A stretch of 61,423 nt of DNA, taken from Cyclostephanos tholiformis (taxonomy: Eukaryota; Bacillariophyta; Thalassiosirophyceae; Thalassiosirales; Thalassiosiraceae). Below, piece by piece: positions 20,134-29,798 of this stretch. Numbering within the stretch: position 1 is the stretch's first letter; every line of letters starts with the position of its first letter. The DNA is taken from contig JALLPB010000168.1 of NCBI GenBank assembly GCA_036939975.1, forward strand, positions 1 to 61,423. The letters run 5' to 3'. The translations under genes and the position numbers were made by a program. Below the pieces are notes generated by a model. It worked only from the letters and a program-made list of their open reading frames with translations, did not search any database and was not told the origin of the DNA.

Positions 20134-21137
20134 ATGGGGGACATGATTAGCTCCCTCCTCTTCCAGCCCCCAACGCCCACGTTCCTCCACCCCTCCCGTC
20201 ATTTCTGGCTAGATACGGGTACGGGCGGACGCATCCCGGCGTTCTTCATCGAACGTCCCAATGCCACCGTCACGATACTGTTCTCCCACGGCAACGCCGA
20301 GGACCTCGGCATGATATACGATTGGTTCAACGACCTCTCGCGGGTATTGAGCGTCAACATAATGGCTTACGATTACACCGGATATGGCAAGAGTCAGGGC
20401 ACGCCCAACGAGGAGTCGTGCTACGCGGACATAGAGGCGGCGTACCGTCATCTGATATCGGTTAGAAAATTCCAACCGGAGCAGATAGTTCTGTACGGCC
20501 GATCGCTTGGATCGGGACCGAGCTGTTACCTCGCGGCCAAGACCGCGCGCGAGGGAAGGAGCGTGGCGGGGGTCATACTGCAAAGTCCCCTGCTTAGTGC
20601 GTATCGCGTGGCATTCAATTTCAGATTCACTTGCCCGGGGGACAAATTCCCGAATATCGACTACGCGCCGTTCGTTCGATGTCCGGTATTCATCGTGCAT
20701 GGGACGCAGGACGAGGTCGTGCCCTTCTGGCACGGACAGGAATTATTCCTGGCGCTGCATCAGGCGTGGCGGGCGAAGCCTTTCTGGGTCGAGGGGGCGG
20801 GTCATAACAACATCGAGGCACTTTTGAGACCGACGGGGGTGAGTACGATATTCGGATTCGAATCGTGGGATGGACGCTCGACGCTTATTATTATTTTTTC
20901 TTTTTCAGAATAGATCACATATTTTCTTTGTCTGATGATTATCCCCCTCCTCTTCCTTGAAAATATTGCACCTTTTCGCAGGCTTTCGTGGATAAGTTAT
21001 TAGAATTTCTAGACTTGCACGTGAGTGCTCGACGAGGGCGTATTAGGCCGCCTGTTATAGTACCCGAGTGCGTCCCCGCGGCTTTGAAAGAGTTGGGTCT
21101 GCCCGATCCTTGGAGGGTGGGGCGAATGCGAACATGA
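20134..21137 (+). CDS. Alpha/beta hydrolase, ABHD17/BEM46-like, two exons
   Basis: Serine hydrolase; the ABHD17 family removes palmitate from membrane-attached proteins. Exons 20134-20838 and 20982-21137 join across a GTGAGT...TTCGCAG intron of 143 nt to 286 residues. The ATG at 20134 gives MGDMISSLLFQPP, matching the short N-terminus of the family. Visible parts: FSHGNAEDLG oxyanion region, YDYTGYGKSQG, nucleophile Ser in YGRSLGSGPS, acid Asp in VHGTQDEVVP and His in GAGHNNIE, the last just before the intron. Exon 2 adds AFVDKLLEFLDLHV and a basic tail. No Cys-rich palmitoylated N-terminus as in animal ABHD17, so membrane recruitment may differ. Confidence 0.9.
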
Positions 21138-21250
21138 TAGAAAACGCTATTGTATGTGCAATAAAAAAACCTATTATTATTATTTATTTGTTCACACGAA
21201 ATAGGTTTTCATTTACTGTTTTTTCTCGTCGGATCGAATGACTCCGTGCC

Positions 21251-22693
21251 ATGGCTCTGGATGCCGATGACGATGACGATGATAAAATCATAGATTTGTG
21301 GACGTCTGAATTCCTCAAGGACTTTTGTGATTGCCGTCCAAAGTCGGCAGGGAACGCTACTTCCAAGCCGCATGTGGCTTTTGGAAGAACAGTCCACGAA
21401 ATAGATTTGAAGCCATATCGAGTGCAATCGATTCGTCCTCAGACTGTACCAATCCTAAGTCATAATTCTGGACGGGGGCTCAATCATGTGACTCTTCACC
21501 TGCCGACCAAGCTTTCAGATTCCCGAATTCAGCAGACGAACGAGTATTTAAGTCGGATTTCTGAACTGGATTCCAAAGTAAGAGGATCGCAAATGCTCAA
21601 CTTCAAAATAGACTTGTCAAAAGCGCGAGAGAAAAGAAAGAGGCAGCTCCAGTATGCTAACGAAATCAAATCTGGGTCTGCATCATTGCAAAGCAGAGAT
21701 ATTGACTCAGTTACGAGGATAGTTGTTCAGAGCTTCCGAAAACTAATCGATTGCGAAAGATGCGCCCTATTCTTGATGGATGAAAAGACAAATGAGCTCT
21801 ACTTCAAACCGGTGGGTGACAGTGAACATAGCCATGCACGATTGAAGGAGATACGATTCCCTGCATCGTCGGGCGTTGCTGGCTGGGTGGCAAGTAACAA
21901 AAAGATGCTGAACCTAAAAAATGCTTACCACGACGCCCGATTCAATCCAGATGTTGACAAGAAAACAGGATTCCGTACGAGAACTATTTTATGCCACCCG
22001 GTACTCTCGTCGACCAACCAACTGCTCGGAGTAATACAAATGGTGAATAAGAAGAAGACTAAACCAAAGAAATTACAAGATGAGGACAAGAAGAAGGGTT
22101 ATCAGTCCTGCTTTGAGCACTTTTCAGCGGAAGACGAAGAGATACTCGGAAAATGTTGTTTAGAGGTCTCAAAGTCCCTCCAAGAGATTTTTTCCCAGCA
22201 AGACCTAAAGAAGATGGAATCTAAAAAAGATGAAAAAAGGAGTTTTGATTCAGATGAAGGCTTTATTTCACCTTTAATGAGCCGTTGCGTCGCTAGATTA
22301 CATGAGACTCGAAATGATCAAGAGAGCGTTGAGCGATCGACAGACACTGATAGCACGAGTTGCATCCCTGAGCGTCCACGGCAAGACTCCATGAAACGAC
22401 GTTCTTCTGTAGGTCAACTTGCTCATTTTATCAAACAAAACTGTGCGAAAAATCCAACAGAGGGTCGGGGTATCGATTCTGCCACTGACAGTAGTGGCAT
22501 TGCCGAAGCGGTGCAAAAGTTCCGATTCCGGGCCCCAGATTTGGAGACAGCGCGCCACCGGGAGATTGCAAATAGACTTAGTGACACTGGTCTTTCAATA
22601 GCTGAGACTAAAAGAAAAACAATGAAAGACTACAGTCAGCGAATAAGACAGGAATCTCTTCACAGTGTTTCTGCAAGACGGAAGTCGTCCTAG
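21251..22693 (+). CDS. GAF-domain protein with the cyclic-nucleotide NKFDE motif
   Basis: One GAF domain at about residues 150-310, of the type found in cyclic-nucleotide phosphodiesterases: FPASSGVAGWVASNKKMLNL, DARFNPDVDKKTGFRTR and ILCHPV. The NKXnFX3DE signature is complete (N266-K267 and F291-SAE-D295-E296), which in PDE2/5/6/10/11 marks the cyclic-nucleotide-binding GAF. There is no phosphodiesterase, kinase or cyclase domain in the 480 residues. The N-terminus is acidic then basic (KAREKRKRQLQ near 124-134). The C-terminal third is Ser/Arg-rich and probably disordered, with RRSSVG-type sites resembling PKA substrates at about 391-396. It may act as an adaptor that senses cGMP or cAMP; that role is inferred. 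Confidence 0.85.
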   Translation: MALDADDDDDDKIIDLWTSEFLKDFCDCRPKSAGNATSKPHVAFGRTVHEIDLKPYRVQSIRPQTVPILSHNSGRGLNHVTLHLPTKLSDSRIQQTNEYLSRISELDSKVRGSQMLNFKIDLSKAREKRKRQLQYANEIKSGSASLQSRDIDSVTRIVVQSFRKLIDCERCALFLMDEKTNELYFKPVGDSEHSHARLKEIRFPASSGVAGWVASNKKMLNLKNAYHDARFNPDVDKKTGFRTRTILCHPVLSSTNQLLGVIQMVNKKKTKPKKLQDEDKKKGYQSCFEHFSAEDEEILGKCCLEVSKSLQEIFSQQDLKKMESKKDEKRSFDSDEGFISPLMSRCVARLHETRNDQESVERSTDTDSTSCIPERPRQDSMKRRSSVGQLAHFIKQNCAKNPTEGRGIDSATDSSGIAEAVQKFRFRAPDLETARHREIANRLSDTGLSIAETKRKTMKDYSQRIRQESLHSVSARRKSS

Positions 22694-22749
22694 GCCACAG
22701 CAATTTTCTACGATGCATTGTAAAACAATGAAGGCAACATTGAATGGGC

Positions 22750-22910
22750 GGTTGCAATGAAGCTAAAGTGATCATAGCTTGAACGATTCCAATGAAAATC
22801 TGGGTAATCTTTAACCTATATTGAAGATAAGCGGTTGCAACGAAGTCAAAGTGATAATAACTTGAAAGATTTCAATAAAAATCTGGGTAATCTTTAGCCT
22901 ACAAGATAAG
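22750..22910 (+). repeat. Tandem duplication of about 82 bp
   Basis: Two adjacent copies, 22750-22832 and 22833-22910. Both contain ggttgcaa-gaag, aaagtgat, cttga, aaaatctgggtaatcttta and end in agataagc. It lies in the 3' flank of the GAF gene. Confidence 0.85.
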
Positions 22911-23037
22911 CTACGAGGCAGATAATCTTCACCAACACATTTATAGTCTGTGAGAACACACCGTTAAGTTTATCAAATTAAAATATAGCCTGTACGATTC
23001 CAAAGTGGTGGACCTAATTGGAAGACGGCTTCATAAA

Positions 23038-23170
23038 CACCAAACAAATCGCCCCCTCTTCAAAGTGATCGTTGACCTTTAACACCTCCATTCTCCCCAG
23101 TACATAGCCAATACAATGGGATGGCTGTTGCCTATCAGCTGCCTTTTACTGGGTCTTCCAAGAGCATAGG
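23038..23170 (-). pseudogene. Fragment of the protein-kinase gene
   Basis: Matches part of the kinase gene at about 10650-10800 in the same orientation. Shared blocks: atcgccccctc, agtgatcgttg, aacacctccat, and a long match through ggatggctgttgcctatcag and tgggtcttcca. Two internal deletions (about 22 and about 12 nt) and substitutions break the frame. It corresponds to the alpha-C to hinge region only. Confidence 0.85.
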
Positions 23171-23496
23171 TCCTTATGTTTTTTTTTTTTCTTCAGATGA
23201 CAATTTCGTATAAAATAAGTCCTCCAGAACCCTCTCTTTTTTTCCACACTCTATTGTACTGGTTCTGTGAGAGAAGTGGAAATAGAGTTAAAAAACAAAT
23301 TAGACTGTTGCTTTACTCACCTTGCTTGTCAATGAAAATTAATTAGCATTATTTGTATTCTGTATGGAGTATTATTGAGTAGCAGAGGCCCTCGTACTCT
23401 GCTGGTGAATATTTTGTAAGGATGTACCAATGTAAGACAAAGAATCTAGCTGGTATCATCTAATCTTTAATATTTGCATATCTAATAATTAATATT

Positions 23497-24166
23497 CTAC
23501 CTGAAACAAAGGGTTGACCGCAAAAGAAAGCTGGGTAACTTCCCTGGGGCATAAGGCCCACTCCACCAGCAAATATCCCCTGTCTTGATGCATAGACCCA
23601 CCTCATACCTTAACCCACTCTTTTTAAATTTGTAGCTCCAAAATGGTTTGGAATAACCCATTTCGATACGGAAGTCAGTTCCGTCGACCGACAGCAAACA
23701 GTCGTTTCCGACGTCTCCCACCTTCCTGTTATCAAATTGAATCTGAACAAACAGCTCAAGAAAGACATGTCAGTTTTAATGAAGAAAGTAAGGTCAGAAA
23801 AGCAACAATCAAACAAACGCTCACCACTGTTTCGTTCAACTCAAAAAGTGACCGGATGAACGGCCACACGTACTTGCTTATCGTCTTGGGGTCGCTCCCC
23901 CCCAGCAAACGTGAAAGAGTGGTATTGTTTGCGGGATATGTCCGCATGAATGAAAGTGTCCACAAAAAATGGACAAACTTGGGATTGGGGGGGAGAACAC
24001 TGTGGTCCTCCATCATACTCCAGGCCGTGACTGCAACCTGTGCTGCCACGCCAAAAAACGCTCGAAAGCGCAGGTCTTCGGGTGAGCCCGAGAGCAGCTT
24101 CCCAAGCTTTCGGCTTGCTCGACCCATCACCTGCTGCCCGGTCACGAAGGCTTCTTCAACAGTCAC
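23497..24166 (-). pseudogene. DDE transposase, Harbinger/IS5-like (DDE_Tnp_4 type), truncated
   Basis: Two exons join cleanly: 23825-24166 and 23742 down to 23497, across a GTGAGC...TTCAG intron of 82 nt. Exon A gives FFGVAAQVAVTAWSM, LGGSDPKTISKYVWPFI and LFELNETV. Exon B gives FDNRKVGDVGNDCLLSVDG (first catalytic Asp), then WSYKFKKSGLRYEVGLCIKT and ICWWSGPYAPGK, then a divergent tail and stop. The remaining acidic residues of the DDE triad are missing, so it is truncated or has further unrecognised exons. Upstream exons may exist to an ATG at 24896, with a strong gtaagt donor at 24687, but the join is not resolved. Confidence 0.7.
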
Positions 24167-24896
24167 CTGATTTCGGTTGAAGAAAAAAATACGATGTAAA
24201 AAAAACTGTGAGAGCAGATTAGAGAATAATATGGCCGCGTGCGGGTCGACCAAAATCCGCCCACGACACCACCGACCCCCCCCTCCAACCACCACACCCC
24301 CATCCCATCTCCCCTCCCCATCGTCCATCACCTCTGACAGCCAACGTCACCACAGCTTCAGTAGTATCTTCAAACGGTACCTTTTTAGGGGGAAACTGTT
24401 TGAAAATCAACATCATATGCGGCAGCGGGCGACGGGGATGGGCACGGCGGCGGCGACGAAGGGGGGGGGACAAAGACGAGGTGACGATGACGGGGGGACC
24501 GGGGGAGTGAGGGTGACGGCGGGGAGCAGCGCCTCGCACGGGAGCAGCGTGTCAATTGTCCCCAAGGTTGCTTGGCTGCCAGGACCTCGTTTGCGATAGG
24601 AGCCGCCGCCCCCGTGTGGCCCTGCCGCTCGCCCTGCCCCCTTCTTTTCCCCCCCGCAACGACCGGCAAGGAACTAAAAAAACTTACCATAACGATGGCG
24701 GCAGTGGCATTGGCAGCGGCACTGCTGGATGCTTGACGAGGACGGAGGGCAGTGATGGGGTGGAGGTGGTGGTGGACGACGGAGGATGGTGGCGTGGTGG
24801 TGTAGCGATGGGTTTCGACCTGTTTCGCTCACCACGCCGTTTCTCTGTTCACTCTCTCTCTTAAAAAGATATTGATGTTGACTTGTGCGTCCATAA

Positions 24897-25270
24897 TGCA
24901 CTATGACAACTAATATTATTAGACGTTAAATGTTAAAATTGATATTAAATGTTAAATGTTATTTCATATGTTAAAAAATCTACGTAGGAATAGTACTAAA
25001 AATATTAAATGTTAAAAGTGATATTAAATGTTAAACAAAATATTAAATGTTAAACGATGACGTGTTTAACATTTAATATTTTTTGTATTATTCCTACGTA
25101 CAATTTTTAACATTTAATATCACGATGGACATCGACTGCGCGGGAATAAAAACATGATTGAACTTGACCGCGTGGGAATAAAAACATGCGAAACGTTACA
25201 ACATGTGCTATCACACACCTTGCCATGATGGGGTTGAAGAGTAATATTTTTTTCTCATAAAAATTGCATC
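24897..25270. repeat. AT-rich foldback sequence
   Basis: Dominated by repeats of attaaatgttaaa. Arms at about 24971-25018 and 25061-25124 are inverted and each carry a ctacgtaggaata-type core (24980 and 25086). It separates the divergent transposase and DNA-binding-protein genes, so it could be a nested foldback element or part of the promoter. Confidence 0.75.
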
Positions 25271-26837
25271 ATGAGAAACACTGTTAACCGACCTTCTGGT
25301 AGCTGGAGCAGTAAGCAGGAAACCGAACTACAAGAACTCCTTCGAAACAACATCGTTGACTACAAGAACCGCAATCCTGATTACCTGTTCCAAATCACGG
25401 AGGAACACTTCCCTGCCTTCATTACTCCTGGCACACAAGGGAGGAACGCCGCAATCCAACGCATGCGAGGGAAATTCATCAAGTACGAAACAGATTTAGG
25501 GCTCAGAGGGGCTAGGTGTAGGTACCGTTATGGTATGGTTTCTTGCTTTTGTAACAGGGGAATTCTTTGATTACTAACTTTCGCAGTGTTCTACAATATT
25601 TTGTTTCCTTTCTCAAGTGCCAACTTCGCCAACAGCGCCAGCAGCGCCAGTTTTCGCAGCAAACGAAGCAGAAGAAGACGAGCAATTTCCAGCACCTGTT
25701 CCTTTCGCACAAGTTGAGTTCCCACTTGAAGACCAGATGAAAGAGCTGTCTGTGGGCGATGCAGTCACGCGTTATGAGTTCAACGAGCGCTACCACATGC
25801 TTATGCACGTGACAGAGTGGTTGCAAAATGGCCATCGCAGTGTGATTTGTGACTTCCACATCACAAGTCAGCACAAAGACAACTTTCGTGCGACAATTAC
25901 CCCAAACGGGCAAGCCTTCCTCCTCCAGACTCGAGTTCACCCCACCTTCCTCAACGCCGCCGACAGGGCCGTTCTCGAGTTTGACCCTACGCATGGCGAC
26001 ACATCTGCCATCATCGCCAGTACTCGTCAGACTGTCAACGTCGTCGCACAAGACGTTGGCACTGACTTTGAGAATGTGTGGTCGGAGGGGAGTGAGTACA
26101 GTCTCCCTTTTGCTTGCAATCCTAATCCGCATTTTGGGATATTGTGGCAAAATGGCTGCGAGGATTTGTTTTCCTACAGGATGAGCCGCTCGCGCTTCTA
26201 CACTCCTGATACGTTGCACCAGCAGATTCCCATGCTGCGTGTGACCTTCATGAGCAGGGAGGAGCAGCACACGAGCGCGGTGAGAGGAGATGACATTGTC
26301 ATCGACCAGTCCCCGACGCGCACCTCCAGGGGGTTTGGTAGTGTACCACCACCACCGCCACCCAGTGCATTTCTTGCCATGCGTGGCGGCGGTGGCAACA
26401 ACATTGGCAGTGGCTATGGTGGTGGCGGTGGTGGCTATGGTGGTCGTGCTGTAAGCCGCGGCTTTGGCGGCAATCATCATGGTAATGGTGGCCGTGGTCA
26501 TATCCTTGGTGGTGGCGGTGGCGGCGGCGGTGGCACGGCCACAATGGCGGCGGCGGTGGGTGGCCGCAATGGTGGTGGTGGTATTCGCAGCTCCGGTGGT
26601 GGTCGCGGCAATGGCGGTGGCGGCAACCAACGAAAATCTACTCCTCCTTTGGGCCCAACCAACGAGATCGGCTTCCCAGTGGTGACAGGTGCAGGCAAAA
26701 GGCGTGCCGTTACGGTCGAACAAATGTCTTTGGAAAACGCGGATGGGGATGAATCGGACACATTGGAGGATATCAATGAAACCCAATATGCTGGAAAAGG
26801 AAAAGGCAGCGATGGCGATGATTATGATGACTTGTGA
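25271..26837 (+). CDS. Myb/trihelix-like protein with glycine-rich tail, two exons, probably transposon-borne
   Basis: Exons 25271-25517 and 25618-26837 join (donor gtaggt, acceptor ttctcaag) to 488 residues. Residues 10-80 look like a Myb/SANT-like helix bundle: WSSKQETELQELL, IVDYKNRNPDYLF, FPAFITPGTQGRNAAIQRMR. The middle (about 110-300) is a conserved-looking domain I do not recognise, with RSVICDFHITSQH and VHPTFLNAADRAVLEFDP. The C-terminus is a long Gly/His-rich region with RGF/RGG-like spacing (about 330-430) and an acidic end. Harbinger-type transposons encode a transposase and a Myb-like partner, often divergently, and a transposase lies 1.1 kb away on the other strand. The transposon link is inferred; a host gene is possible. 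Its frame is intact, unlike the transposase. Confidence 0.6.
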
Positions 26838-28281
26838 ACAGGGGATGGGGCAAAGGGGGAGGGCTTTTAGGTGGTGCATTCATAAAAAAATTGTCTAGAA
26901 AATTAGTTCTAAAAATAGTATTTGCTTGTTTTAGTCGAATAAATCTTATAAAACATAGTTTCCCCCACTCTCTAATCTGGAGCACAGGGTAACAAAATAT
27001 ATGGGTTAGTTAAGAAAGGTTAACTAACAAGGGTTAGGAATTGGTTGGGTAGCGAGTCTCGTAGGCATGTACTAATTCCATTTTGGGCGGAGATTTTAGG
27101 AAGAGATTTTCCTCGTAGCAGGCATGTACCAATTCCCATTTCATTCAGTTATTTACCTCCCGACCGTACCGTAGGGTACGCGGTTCAAGCAACCTTCCCG
27201 CCATTTTTCTTGTGAATTCCTTTTGGTCAAAAATTGTCCCTCGACAAAATTAAACAGCGGATTTCGATTTTTAGCAAAATTGACAATCGGGATCAAATCT
27301 TTAATTTTGTCCCAGGACAATTTCGACCAAAAGGAATTCAAAGGAAAAATGGCGGGAGCGTTGCTTAAACTGCGTACCCTATGGTAGGGGCAAAAGGAAG
27401 GACTGATTTTTTCCTCATCTTTTTTATAGTGTAGAATTACATTACAACTTAAGAAATTAGGTAAAGTTATTGCTACCTAGACTTTTTTCACCAAACTGGA
27501 GTCTTCTTATGCCAATGGAATCTTCCAAACAGCGTTGCGGTCGGAACCACTAGAGAGGGCTCCTCTCCTTCAAGGACATATGTCCCCGGTAAGATCGGCT
27601 ACTGAAAGCCATACAACCCTGAGAGAGTGCAGTGAGATATAAATCATGAATTTATTGCGCCCGTCTCAGTCTGTCCATTGCGGTGCTGCATTGGTGTGTT
27701 ACCTAGTAAGCATAGAAGCCGCCCGTGCAGCTTTAATTGCCAGCAGCCAGTATTCCTCCCGTTCCCCACTAGTGTTTTCCAAATCTCCTAGGTTCACTTC
27801 TAGCATCCACTGATCCTCCTCCATCAGTCCGTCTCCTCCCATTTCCATTTGTTCTTCAATTTCCCATTGGATAATCTCCTTCCATGTGTCCCGCAGTTCA
27901 TGTCATGGATCTGGCTTAAGGGATCTGGATATTCTGATAAATCCACTGACTGTGTGTTGCCTCCTGTAGTTATTGGATGAGTCCGCGTGCCCATCTTTTA
28001 GAGTTCGTCCGGGTTCCGTGAAGGTGGTGATAATCGAATTGTGTCAACCTCATTTTTGAGCTAACCATTCCCTCCATGAAGTGGCACCAGCCGATTGCAT
28101 CTTGCTCCCATGCCATTGATGTGAACTGCGGGTCTAGCCCTATGCAAATCGACTCCATCGTTGCCCCCCCCTACCATGTGCATACTCCATGATGCAGTCA
28201 AGCAGGTCGAGATCTGTAACTACTTCTGCCAGTCAATCTTTGAGTAACTCCAAGGTGTGCTTGAGAGTGGCTACTCTACCC
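26838..28281. other. Non-coding flank between mobile elements
   Basis: Outside the foldback at 27163-27390 there is no gene. Two near copies of ggcatgtac-aattcc occur at about 27065 and 27121. The 27391-28281 stretch is probably the 3' untranslated part of the minus-strand retrotransposon, but its end could not be fixed. Confidence 0.4.
27163..27390. mobile_element. Foldback MITE-like element
   Basis: Arms of about 85 bp flank a ~50-bp centre. The left arm carries gtagggtacgcggttcaagc, gccatttttc and gaattccttttggtc; the right arm carries these in reverse complement (gaccaaaaggaattc, aaaaatggcgg, gcttaaactgcgtaccctat). No coding capacity. Target-site duplication not evident. Confidence 0.85.
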
Positions 28282-29424
28282 TCATGGCAGTACAGCAAAA
28301 CATGGGTGCACATGTCGTGCTCCACTGTACAACTGGGACAATGTCAAACAGTGGAGTGGTCCCATTCCAAAGTCCCTGCAATACCCATCACCTGTTTGCA
28401 GGCCCACACTTGGAATCTTTTGCAGGGTGTCGTGCACCATTTCCCAGTCAACATAGTCAAACTCCTGTGCAAAGAGTATCCCTAGACTGTGAAAGGTTGC
28501 CTTTGCAAGTTGCCTGTGCACCCAAAAGCAAAGGTAAGTGTCCGTGTCAGCAGTTAACTTCATCTGGCTGGCAAAGATACAGATCGGTTCGAGTGGTAAG
28601 GCCTGTTGTACCGGTAACTCCATGGTCTGTAACTCCCATATGGCTCTCTTTGCCAGACTGTCCATAGCACAGTTTAGTTGCGCCAGCCTCGATAGGGACA
28701 TGAGGTTTCTATGGTCGCCCTGATGTGCCAAGACATGTGAGTATAGGAGGTCAAAGGATAGGTTTCCACAATTAATGAGTATATTCTTTAGGACATCAGA
28801 GTGCTGACACCGTGTTGGCACCCATGATGGCGGAAGGTTCTTTACCATGTTGAGCGCTCCCAAGCAGTCCAAGGAGATATGTACCTGCCCCATCAGGTCG
28901 TGTTCCACCTCATTCACTGCTAACAGGATCAGATGAATGGCCATTAGCCCTACTAACTCCCCTCTGTAGCTGCATGCATTTCGGCTGTGTTCAGGGAAGG
29001 CCCCACACGGCCGTCTGGATTGATTTGAGCACTCTAGGACAAAAGCAGCCAAGTGTATTTCTGGATATAATTTACCCATGTAAGATCCGTCCGTCACAGC
29101 TATGCATGTACCACCACGAATTGCTTTGGCTATCCAGTTGTCCTCCCCCTCCCATTTCATATCGACCCACATCCAAGAGTGTTCACACTTCTCCAAGGCT
29201 TGCCAGAAAGCAGTAGGAACCTCCTCAATTATCACCAGTGGCTGGTGCCTGGCAGGCCAGATTTTATGGCCTGGCCCCATCTGTGGGCCTAACTGGCATC
29301 TAGGCACTCCCTGCGGGGCGATATCTTTCAGTGCCATCCTCCAAATGGAGAAGTCCCAAGGGGCTGGTTGCTCCATCAGGAATATCAGGTTGGACCACTT
29401 CTCGCCTTCTGGGCACCGTGTCAA
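28282..29424 (-). pseudogene. Retrotransposon RNase H domain
   Basis: Open frame of 380 codons with the RNase H acidic set: Asp in AVTDGSYMG, Glu in YRGELVGLMA, Asp in ISLDCLGAL and Asp in NCAMDSLAKRA. It removes the RNA strand during reverse transcription. The domain starts at about residue 110; the preceding part (WSNLIFLMEQ...WPARHQPL) links to the polymerase. Frame intact here but separated from the polymerase frames. Confidence 0.75.
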
Positions 29425-29798
29425 GAATCGCCGGTCTAGCGATCAACCATTCAGAGCAAAAATATCCAAGTAGAGGACGACCTGTTGGTGGCAGCTGTAG
29501 CTCTGCACACTGACCATGGCCAGACCCAGACGTCCCATGGCCACTTATCCTCTCGCCAATTCACCAGCAGCAAACTCTAACTACAGTAGACGAGCAACCT
29601 TGCTCATAATATACTTAGTATCCTGTTACCATCATGTTATGCTCTTCTACAGCAGCATACACGGTTTAGCTGGATTAGTTCATCCTTTGTATAGCCTGCC
29701 TCCGTGAGGAGCACCATCAGCCATTTGTCATTTGCTCTCAGTGGTCGTAGCTGGAGCTCCCTTGTTTCCACCCGTAGGTTGAATAGACTAAACTTCTC

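Larger units (their letters stand above)
22694..23496. other. Intergenic region with duplicated fragments
   Basis: Apart from the 82-bp tandem repeat and the kinase fragment, it holds AT-rich sequence with a T-run at about 23180. No gene seen. Confidence 0.4.

Noticed and set aside
23756..23824. Extension of transposase exon A past the intron (VSVCLIVAFLTLL)
   Set aside because: Hydrophobic stretch is intron sequence; splicing at 23824/23743 restores a continuous transposase.
25512..26879. 455-codon minus-strand frame with His/Thr/Ala repeats
   Set aside because: Antisense of the glycine-rich plus-strand protein; repeats are the complement of GGT/GGC codons.
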